DNA of 64,000 nucleotides from Candidatus Oceanisphaera merdipullorum (GTDB lineage Bacteria; Pseudomonadota; Gammaproteobacteria; Enterobacterales; Aeromonadaceae). The stretch covers positions 1 through 64,000 of the forward strand of contig JAHLFI010000008.1 of assembly GCA_018883865.1 (NCBI GenBank), read 5' to 3'. This document shows positions 57,102 through 64,000 of the stretch, in pieces (position 1 is the first letter of the stretch; the number at the start of each line of letters is the position of its first letter). Under the pieces are notes generated by a model, which was given only the letters and a program-made list of their open reading frames with translations, searched no databases and had not been told where the DNA came from. Position numbers and translations under genes: made by a program.

Positions 57102-58052
57102 TTATTCTACGATTTCAACTTCGATGGTCGCTTGTGCTTTCGCATCTACGCGACGGTCGCGCTGACGCTCTTCTTCGGTGATACCTTCAGCTAACTCACT
57201 ACCATACCAAGCGGTTTGGATGTTCTGAGCTGCAACACCGCGCTGTACTAAGTAGTCTTTCGCAGCCAGTGCACGGCGCTCAGACAACTTGCGGTTGTAT
57301 TCAGCAGTACCTAAGCGGTCAGCGTAGCCAGCCAGTTCAACTTGGTAGTCTGGGTTTTCTTGAGAGAAACGAGCCACTTCATCTAAGGTAGCGCGTGATT
57401 CGCCTGACAAGTCAGACTTATCGAACGCAAAGTAGATAGAACCATCAGCGGTTACACTACGCGTTTCGTAGGTGATTTCAGCTTGTGGCTGCTGAACAAC
57501 AGCGGCAACAGGTGGTGGGGTAGTTGCGCCACGGCCTGGGTGCAGAACCAATTCTAACATGTAGTTGTTCACGTCGGTTTCAAAACCGTTCTTGCTCACA
57601 TCGCCCATGTCTTCGACACGACGATAGCGAGCTTGTACGTCAACTAAGTCAGACGCGCGGTAAGTCATACCGGCACCATAAATAGGTGCAACGTCATGGT
57701 CGCCGGCACCGGGTTTAACGTCGTAAGCCAATGCGCCCAGCTCACCGAACAGACTCACGCGCTCGCTTAATGGCATGCGTCCAATGACTGATAAGTTCAG
57801 CGCATTAGTGTCCACATCTTGGCCAAAACGGTTTACGCCCAGCTCGGCACCGAAGTAGTCGCTGAAGTTATAACCGGTGAACGCGCTAATGGCATAGCCA
57901 TCGCCTTGCAAGCCGGTGTTATTGCGTTCTATGTCGCTAGAATCTGCATAACCAGCACCGGCACCTAAGTACCAATCAGCTTGTGCGGTTGCAGACATAC
58001 CTGCGGCGGCGATCGCCAATGCAATTAAAGTAGGAGCCACTGTCTTTTTCAT
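57102..58052 (-). CDS. ompA: OmpA family outer-membrane protein
   Basis: 316 residues. Signal peptide cleaved after AQA (residue 25). The N-terminal 8-stranded beta-barrel (about 26-175) ends ELVLHPGR; a Pro-rich linker (TTPPPVAAVVQQP) leads to the peptidoglycan-binding OmpA domain (about 200-300: IYFAFDKSDLSGESRATLDEVARF, VELAGYADRLGTAEYNRKLSERRA). In the C-terminal domain the usual GHTD appears as GYADRLG, a common variant. It has a long upstream region, as expected for a highly expressed, post-transcriptionally controlled porin. Confidence 0.94.
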   Translation of the reverse strand: MKKTVAPTLIALAIAAAGMSATAQADWYLGAGAGYADSSDIERNNTGLQGDGYAISAFTGYNFSDYFGAELGVNRFGQDVDTNALNLSVIGRMPLSERVSLFGELGALAYDVKPGAGDHDVAPIYGAGMTYRASDLVDVQARYRRVEDMGDVSKNGFETDVNNYMLELVLHPGRGATTPPPVAAVVQQPQAEITYETRSVTADGSIYFAFDKSDLSGESRATLDEVARFSQENPDYQVELAGYADRLGTAEYNRKLSERRALAAKDYLVQRGVAAQNIQTAWYGSELAEGITEEERQRDRRVDAKAQATIEVEIVE

Positions 58053-58466
58053 GTTGTCTTCCTCATTTTATGAGCTTTCGAGTCGAGTCGAAAGGAATGT
58101 ATCACGGTCGTCAAACTGTAAAAGCACAGCTTAGAGGCCGTGATGTGTGGGTGTCCCTTGTTGTTTTTTGTCCAAGAAGGAGTCCTTAATGGCGCTCTCA
58201 GTCCTGTTTGAGTATTCCCACACCGATTAAGACTAGCGTTTTTTAAACGTAGCCACAAGATGGAGGCTAGTCTAAAGGGCTAATATTGTCGCAGCTTTTA
58301 CGACAACCCCTTATTCTTATGTCGCTAACTAGTGTTAGTTGAGTCTTTTTAGGATTATTTTGTTTAAAATGAGGCAAGAGCACAACGAGTCTATTTTGTG
58401 GTGTTAAACTTAGGTAACCAAGGATGGTTTTTTGTTATCGATACATTCGATAGGAGTATAAAAGCT
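58053..58466. other. Intergenic region between the divergent ompA and XRE genes
   Basis: 414 bp without a credible gene. It should contain the ompA promoter and long 5' leader on the minus strand and the promoter of the XRE gene on the plus strand. Visible signals are a 6-bp inverted repeat TTGTCG-N9-CGACAA (58286-58306) and, on the plus strand, TTGAGT (58339-58344) with TTTAAA 18 bp further (58363-58368). The DNA from 58330 to 58440 is A+T-rich. None of these is a firm promoter call. Confidence 0.45.
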
Positions 58467-58727
58467 ATGAATCCAGATACCAGTTTAGTCGGGAAAAAGA
58501 TCCGGCAGATCCGCGAGTCTTTAGGCCTAAGTCGGCCAAAGTTTGCGGAGCTGCTACAAGTTCCTCCCACTACCCTCAAAAATTATGAGTTAGGGTATCG
58601 GGAAGTGGGGGGGGCTTTTTTAGTTGCCTTGGCTCAGCATCCTGACTTACATAAGTTTACTTTGTGGTTGTTATCTGACACCACCATAGACAGTGTGGGG
58701 CAAATCGCACCGCCACAAGAGCACTGA
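58467..58727 (+). CDS. Small XRE-family helix-turn-helix protein
   Basis: 86 residues. One HTH_3-type domain (about 8-62): SLVGKKIRQIRESLGLSRPKFAELLQVPPTTLKNYELGYREVGGAFLVALAQHP. The C-terminal tail (about 63-86) is short and not recognised. The ATG at 58467 with AGGAG at 58452 is preferred over an in-frame ATG at 58398. There is no toxin, phage or partner gene next to it; the nearest genes are ompA (divergent) and nagK. It could regulate either, but that is not shown. Confidence 0.82.
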   Translation: MNPDTSLVGKKIRQIRESLGLSRPKFAELLQVPPTTLKNYELGYREVGGAFLVALAQHPDLHKFTLWLLSDTTIDSVGQIAPPQEH

Positions 58728-59005
58728 ACTAGGTAAGAGATATACAGTAAGTCCAACATAATTGACCAAGTATTAGCAAGCTACCATCGCCTCCTTCCTT
58801 GGTGTTAGCAGAGTGAGAGTTTGCTAAAACTTTTCTTTATTAATAGTTGTTACTCACACGACCTTAATAACACACACCTTATGCCTAATGGCTAAGGTGC
58901 ATTTGTCGTGATTAACGGTAGCAATTACTGCAGATTAGGGCCGTTTTGTAGTAACTAAACACATGTATTTCCCACGATTAAGATAAATAGCAGAGAGGCG
59001 GGACT

Positions 59006-59932
59006 ATGTATTACGGCATTGATATGGGTGGCAGTAACATGGTCTGGGCGGTGTTCGATGATCAAGGCGCTGAAGTTGCGCGGCGCGTGAGTGCTACGCC
59101 CATTTCTTATACGGACGTTCGTCGGCTTATTCAGGCTTGGGTGCAAGAGGCAGACCGCCATTGGCAAACCAAAGGAAGATTGGGCATTGGCTTTCCGGGG
59201 GTGCGTGATCCAAGTGGCCGAGTGCTTGCCGCGAATGTGCCGGCTATTCACGGTCAGTATTTAGCGCAAGATCTCACCCAAGACTTAAGCCGAGCCGTAT
59301 TCGCAGACAATGATGCCAATTGCTTCTTACTCTCTGAGTCGATGGGTGGGGCGGCCGCTGGCGCCGAGTTAGCGCTGGCCTTGACCTTAGGCACAGGTGT
59401 GGGGGGCGCCTTAATCCATCAAAATAAGCTGATGAATAGTCGACGCGGCAGTTGTGGTGAATTTGGTCACGGTAGCATTTCGGCGAGCCTACTGGCTCGC
59501 TATCCCAGCTTGCCGCTGTTTAAGTGCGGATGTGGCCAAGTCGGCTGCATAGAAACTTATGTATCGGGTACCGGTTTGGCTAGACTTTATCATCACCTTG
59601 CGAGTCATGAACTGTCCACCGCTAATAAGCAGCTTGCCGGACCCTCAATTATTGCCGCTTGGTTGCAGGGTGACACGTTGGCTGGGGCGTGTGTCGACTT
59701 ATATGTGGAAATTTTAGCCTCGGCACTCGGGAGTTTAATGACGCAACTGGATCCGGATGTGGTGGTGTTGGGCGGAGGGGTGAGCGAGCAGGCATGGTTA
59801 TATGCGCGGCTAGCTGCACGTATTCCGCATTATTTAATCAGCCAAGTCAGTGCCGCCCCCGTGCTACCTGCCCATTTTGGCGGCAGTGGTGGGGTACGCG
59901 GTGCTGCATTATTGGCCAAGTGTGGTGCTTGA
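59006..59932 (+). CDS. nagK: ROK-family sugar kinase, N-acetylglucosamine kinase-like (NagK)
   Basis: 308 residues. It begins MYYGIDMGGSN like E. coli NagK (MYYGFDIGG); the phosphate-binding loop LGTGVGGALI, the active-site Asp in DNDANCF, GEFGH and the ROK zinc site CGCGQVGC (C174, C176, C181) are present, as is the C-terminal DPDVVVLGGGVS. The likely reaction is GlcNAc phosphorylation in amino-sugar salvage; the related Mak (fructokinase) is the main alternative. It is preceded by 278 bp with no visible gene. Confidence 0.88.
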   Translation: MYYGIDMGGSNMVWAVFDDQGAEVARRVSATPISYTDVRRLIQAWVQEADRHWQTKGRLGIGFPGVRDPSGRVLAANVPAIHGQYLAQDLTQDLSRAVFADNDANCFLLSESMGGAAAGAELALALTLGTGVGGALIHQNKLMNSRRGSCGEFGHGSISASLLARYPSLPLFKCGCGQVGCIETYVSGTGLARLYHHLASHELSTANKQLAGPSIIAAWLQGDTLAGACVDLYVEILASALGSLMTQLDPDVVVLGGGVSEQAWLYARLAARIPHYLISQVSAAPVLPAHFGGSGGVRGAALLAKCGA

Positions 59933-59996
59933 CCATTTAGCTGGCCGCCGTAATTTGTTAGCATGCCTTTTTTAGCCAACTATTATAGGAAGCGTT

Positions 59997-60608
59997 ATGT
60001 CGTCATTTGAGACAGTAGAACAAAAAGCCAGCTACGGTGTTGGTCGTCAAATTGGTGATCAACTGACCCAGCAGTCATTCGATGGTCTGGAAGTGTCCGC
60101 CGTTCAACAAGGCTTGGCTGATGCCATTGCTGGTGTAGAATTCGCCGTGTCTCGCGAAGACATCAACAGCGCCTTTCAGGTGATCACCGAGCGCATGCAA
60201 GAAAAGCAAAGCGCCGAGTCTGCTAAAGCGAAAGAAGCCGAAGCCGAATTTTTGAACGCCAACGGTGCACGTGCCGAGATTACTCAAACTGACTCTGGTT
60301 TGCAGTATGAAGTCATGACCAAGGGCGAAGGTGCGATTCCTGCGGCCACCGATACGGTACGCGTGCACTACCACGGTACTTTCATCGACGGTTCTGTGTT
60401 TGACAGCTCTGTGATGCGCGGCGATCCGGCTGAGTTCCCAGTAACAGGCGTGATCAAAGGTTGGGTTGAAGCATTGCAACTGATGCCTGTGGGTTCTAAG
60501 TGGAAGCTGTATATTCCGCATAACCTGGCTTACGGCGAGCAGGGTGCCGGTGCTATTCCTCCGTGTGCCACCTTGGTCTTCGAAGTTGAGCTACTAGAAA
60601 TCTTGTAA
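59997..60608 (+). CDS. fklB: FKBP-type peptidyl-prolyl isomerase FklB (FKBP22)
   Basis: 203 residues, no signal peptide. The N-terminal helical dimerisation domain (about 1-85: SSFETVEQKASYGVGRQIGDQL...) is joined by a long charged helix to the FKBP domain (about 95-203: VRVHYHGTFIDGSVFDSSVMRGDPAEFPVTGVIKGWVEALQLMPVGSKWKLYIP, LAYGEQGAGAIPPCATLVFEVELLEI). Cytosolic protein-folding helper. It is followed by a strong terminator. Confidence 0.96.
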   Translation: MSSFETVEQKASYGVGRQIGDQLTQQSFDGLEVSAVQQGLADAIAGVEFAVSREDINSAFQVITERMQEKQSAESAKAKEAEAEFLNANGARAEITQTDSGLQYEVMTKGEGAIPAATDTVRVHYHGTFIDGSVFDSSVMRGDPAEFPVTGVIKGWVEALQLMPVGSKWKLYIPHNLAYGEQGAGAIPPCATLVFEVELLEIL

Positions 60609-60614
60609 GTTATT

Positions 60615-60641
60615 AAAAACCGGCAATCGCCGGTTTTTTTT
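60615..60641 (+). terminator. Terminator after fklB
   Basis: AAAAACCGGC (60615-60624) pairs with GCCGGTTTTT (60629-60638) around AATC, followed by further Ts. Confidence 0.94.
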
Positions 60642-60705
60642 ATGCCTGTAAATTTCGTGTTAAAACACCCACTTATCTGGCAAACTTTGATGTTATCTGT
60701 GATGA

Positions 60706-61542
<837 letters not shown>

Positions 61543-61560
61543 CGTTAACGCCTAATAGAT

Positions 61561-61603
61561 AGACCTAAAGTGGATATGTTTATGCACTTTAGGTCTTTTT
61601 TTT
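61561..61603 (+). terminator. Terminator after dapB
   Basis: A 12-bp perfect stem (AGACCTAAAGTG at 61561-61572 with 61585-61596), a 12-nt loop and eight Ts. Confidence 0.94.
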
Positions 61604-61931
61604 ATTTTTTAAACTATTGGTTAATAATGATTTTTTGCTATTAATCATCTTTTGTATCTAACCTTGAGTCGTTCTTCTTCCCATGGGTATTTTTTATCTA
61701 ACCCCACTCGCCTTAGTCTTTTTTCTCTTTTATATCTTAGTAATTGCACTTTTTGTGAGCTAAAACCCAGTCGAACACATTTCTCATCAAACAGTTTGTC
61801 GAAAATGGCGCTGTTATATAAGGTAATGAGAATTTGCCCCGTATTAGCGAGAAGCCCTGACTGCTTTATGGTTAGCTTCTCGGGACAACCAGGTAAGTTA
61901 TTGATTTATAATAATTAACAGGGAGGTTGTC
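61604..61931. other. carAB leader/promoter region
   Basis: 328 bp without a convincing gene. It should hold the pyrimidine- and arginine-controlled carA promoters. An 8-bp inverted repeat CGAGAAGC-N19-GCTTCTCG spans 61848-61882, and the stretch 61903-61918 before the carA ribosome-binding site is very A+T-rich. I do not find a clear ArgR box or a confident -10/-35 pair. An 88-codon open frame here (61652-61918) has biased composition and no ribosome-binding site and is not called. Confidence 0.45.
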
Positions 61932-63074
61932 TTGACTCATTCAGCGCTACTTGTACTCGAAGACGGTTCAGTCTTTCGCGGTACTTCCATCGGCGCCGAC
62001 GGCTGTGCCGTGGGCGAAGTAGTCTTCAATACCTCGATGACGGGGTACCAAGAAATTTTGACCGACCCGTCTTATACCCAGCAACTTGTTACTCTTACTT
62101 ATCCGCATATTGGCAATACCGGCACCAATAACGAAGATGAAGAATCTGACTGCATCCATGCTCAGGGTCTGATCATTCGTGATGCACCTCTAACTGCCTC
62201 AAACTTTCGCAGCCAGCAATCCTTATCTGGCTACCTCAAAAGCCATAAAATCGTCGCCATTGCCGACATAGATACCCGTATGCTCACCCGTATGTTGCGG
62301 GAAAAAGGCGCCCAAGCCGGCTGCATTATGGCAGGTAGTCATTTAGATGCCGCGCAAGCCTTGGCCAACGCTAAAGATTTTCCTGGTTTAAAAGGCATGG
62401 ATTTGGCCAAAGTGGTGAGCACGCAACGCGCTTATCCATGGCAACAAGGCAGCTGGCGCTTAGGTGAGGGTTTTAATGAGCCCGCTATCACCGATTTGCC
62501 TTATCACGTGGTCGCTTATGACTATGGTGTGAAACGTAATATTTTACGGATGTTGGTCGATAGAGGCTGTCGAGTCACGGTAGTGCCGGCCCAAACCTCG
62601 GCCGCCGAGGTATTAGCGCTACAACCAGACGGCATCTTCTTGTCGAACGGCCCAGGTGATCCCGCGCCCTGCGACTATGCTATCAGCGCCATTCGTAGCT
62701 TGCTCGACAGCAATATTCCCATCTTTGGCATCTGCTTGGGTCATCAGCTATTAGGTCTGGCCAGCGGTGCTCACACCACTAAGATGAAATTTGGACATCA
62801 TGGTGCTAACCATCCGGTGCAAGACATAGCCAAGAATCGTGTACTGATCACCAGCCAAAACCACGGCTTTGCGGTCGACGAAGCTAGCTTGCCGGCTAAC
62901 GTGCAAGTGACGCATCGCTCATTATTTGATGGCTCTGTGCAAGGCTTTAAGCGCACCGACCTGCCTGCGTTCAGTTTTCAGGGCCACCCTGAGGCAAGCC
63001 CAGGTCCTGGAGAAGCGGCGAGCTTGTTCGACGATTTTATGGCTTTGATTAAACACTACCGCGCGCAGGAGTAG
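61932..63074 (+). CDS. carA: Carbamoyl-phosphate synthase, small (glutaminase) subunit
   Basis: Supplies ammonia from glutamine to CarB for carbamoyl phosphate, the precursor of arginine and pyrimidines. 380 residues. The N-terminal CarA domain has [20 protein letters not shown] and [21 protein letters not shown]; the class I amidotransferase domain has the nucleophile Cys268 in [11 protein letters not shown] and the HPEASPGP His/Glu. The start is TTG at 61932, fixed by GGGAGG at 61921-61926; E. coli carA also uses TTG. It lies 7 bp before carB. Confidence 0.97.
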   Translation: MTHSALLVLEDGSVFRGTSIGADGCAVGEVVFNTSMTGYQEILTDPSYTQQLVTLTYPHIGNTGTNNEDEESDCIHAQGLIIRDAPLTASNFRSQQSLSGYLKSHKIVAIADIDTRMLTRMLREKGAQAGCIMAGSHLDAAQALANAKDFPGLKGMDLAKVVSTQRAYPWQQGSWRLGEGFNEPAITDLPYHVVAYDYGVKRNILRMLVDRGCRVTVVPAQTSAAEVLALQPDGIFLSNGPGDPAPCDYAISAIRSLLDSNIPIFGICLGHQLLGLASGAHTTKMKFGHHGANHPVQDIAKNRVLITSQNHGFAVDEASLPANVQVTHRSLFDGSVQGFKRTDLPAFSFQGHPEASPGPGEAASLFDDFMALIKHYRAQE

Positions 63075-63081
63075 GCGAGTC

Positions 63082-64000
63082 ATGGCAAAACGGACAGATA
63101 TAAAAAGCATCTTGATCTTAGGTGCGGGGCCCATCGTCATTGGACAGGCCTGTGAATTTGACTATTCAGGTGCCCAAGCCTGTAAGGCGCTGCGCGAAGA
63201 AGGGTATCGCGTTATTTTGGTGAACTCTAATCCCGCCACCATAATGACAGATCCAGACATGGCCGATGTCACTTATATCGAGCCGATCCACTGGGAAGTC
63301 GTGCGTGAAATTATTAAAAAAGAAAAGCCTGATGCGGTATTGCCGACCATGGGCGGCCAAACTGCGCTGAACTGCGCTCTGGATCTGGAAAAACAGGGTG
63401 TGTTGGCTGAGTTTAACGTCGAGATGATAGGCGCCAGCGCAGATGCTATCGACAAAGCCGAAGATCGCAGCCGCTTCGACAAAGCCATGAAGAGTATAGG
63501 GCTAGCGTGTCCGCGCGCGGGCTTTGCGCATACCTTAGAAGAAGCGTATCAAGTGCAAGCCGAAGTGGGCTTTCCTTGTATTATTCGACCTTCTTTTACC
63601 ATGGGCGGCTCAGGCGGCGGTATTGCCTATAACCGAGAAGAGTTCGAAGATATTTGTACCCGTGGCTTAGACTTATCCCCGACCAATGAGCTGATGATTG
63701 ATGAGTCTTTGATTGGTTGGAAAGAATATGAAATGGAAGTGGTGCGTGACAAAAATGACAACTGCATTATCGTCTGCGCCATTGAAAACTTTGACGCCAT
63801 GGGTGTGCACACCGGTGACTCCATTACCGTGGCTCCAGCGCAAACCCTCACCGACAAAGAATACCAAATCATGCGCAATGCCTCCTTGGCTATCCTGCGG
63901 GAGATTGGCGTAGAAACCGGCGGCTCTAACGTGCAGTTTGGTATCGACCCCAAAACAGGGCGCATGGTGGTCATCGAGATGAACCCTAGGGTGTCGCGCT
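63082..64000 (+). CDS. carB: Carbamoyl-phosphate synthase, large subunit (3' end cut by window edge)
   Basis: Large ATP-grasp subunit that makes carbamoyl phosphate from bicarbonate, ammonia and two ATP. The first 306 codons of about 1075 are present. It begins [83 protein letters not shown] and the ATP-grasp metal ligand region [26 protein letters not shown] follow. It is cotranscribed with carA (7-bp gap). Confidence 0.97.
   Translation, partial: MAKRTDIKSILILGAGPIVIGQACEFDYSGAQACKALREEGYRVILVNSNPATIMTDPDMADVTYIEPIHWEVVREIIKKEKPDAVLPTMGGQTALNCALDLEKQGVLAEFNVEMIGASADAIDKAEDRSRFDKAMKSIGLACPRAGFAHTLEEAYQVQAEVGFPCIIRPSFTMGGSGGGIAYNREEFEDICTRGLDLSPTNELMIDESLIGWKEYEMEVVRDKNDNCIIVCAIENFDAMGVHTGDSITVAPAQTLTDKEYQIMRNASLAILREIGVETGGSNVQFGIDPKTGRMVVIEMNPRVSR

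Noticed and set aside
61652..61918. 88-codon frame in the carA leader
   Set aside because: Ser/Leu-rich composition, no ribosome-binding site and no recognisable domain; a regulatory leader is the better reading.

Overview
The window is a chromosomal stretch of a gammaproteobacterium. Gene orders are the classical ones: lolA-rarA-serS, cvpA-purF, recN-nadK / grpE / dnaK-dnaJ, rlmE-ftsH-folP-glmM-secG-tRNA-Leu, tRNA-fMet-rimP-nusA-infB-rbfA-truB-rpsO-pnp, dapB-carA-carB. The proteins, the tmRNA tag (A)ANDENYALAA and the tRNAs are close to those of enterics, vibrios and Aeromonadales. The companion genes (YeaC/DUF1315, DUF2989 lipoprotein, a long second GAPDH, a LitR/PhrB/CFA cluster) point to a marine or aquatic member of the Aeromonadales/Vibrionales side, for example an Oceanimonas/Oceanisphaera-like genus. 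That genus guess is inference. Genes are tightly packed; no insertion sequence, prophage, rRNA operon or CRISPR array is visible. lolA is cut by the left edge and carB by the right edge.

Layout. 1-5.8 kb: lipoprotein carrier LolA, RarA, SerS, CvpA and PurF. 5.9-11.2 kb: a Yip1-type membrane protein and two convergent c-di-GMP genes, one a GGDEF-EAL protein with a decayed GGDEF and one a cache-GGDEF with an intact active site. 11.4-17.5 kb: ssrA with smpB (trans-translation), ratA-ratB, bamE, udp, and recN behind two tandem LexA boxes, then nadK. 17.6-26 kb: the heat-shock block grpE, dnaK, dnaJ, then greA, a PilZ gene, yhbY and rlmE-ftsH. I see sigma-32-type promoters before grpE, dnaK and rlmE-ftsH. 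26-38.5 kb: folP-glmM-secG, two tRNAs and the transcription/translation superoperon to pnp. 38.6-44.8 kb: trhP(yegQ), a BOF protein, gapA, a DUF2989 lipoprotein, a long second GAPDH and yeaC.

45.0-54.4 kb is the most unusual part. Eleven co-directional, mostly overlapping genes encode a DUF523-DUF1722 protein, a LitR/MlrA-like MerR regulator, DNA photolyase, an NTF2-like protein, an SDR, a COG2907-type flavoprotein, DUF1365, a CFA-synthase-like methyltransferase, a DUF2878 membrane protein, a chalcone-isomerase-like exported protein and a DUF3833 lipoprotein. Upstream lie four TRTACA sites in two pairs with identical 19-bp spacing. It reads as a light or photo-oxidative-stress operon that couples DNA repair with membrane fatty-acid modification. 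The methyltransferase differs from E. coli Cfa at two of the five bicarbonate-site residues, so its product may not be a cyclopropane fatty acid.

54.4-64 kb: yfbR, DUF1244, purU, a YchJ protein, an OmpA porin, an orphan XRE regulator, nagK, fklB, dapB and carAB. Two long intergenic palindromes with the same AGCGGTAAG/CTTACCGCT ends lie in two convergent gaps (38.6 and 55.5 kb).
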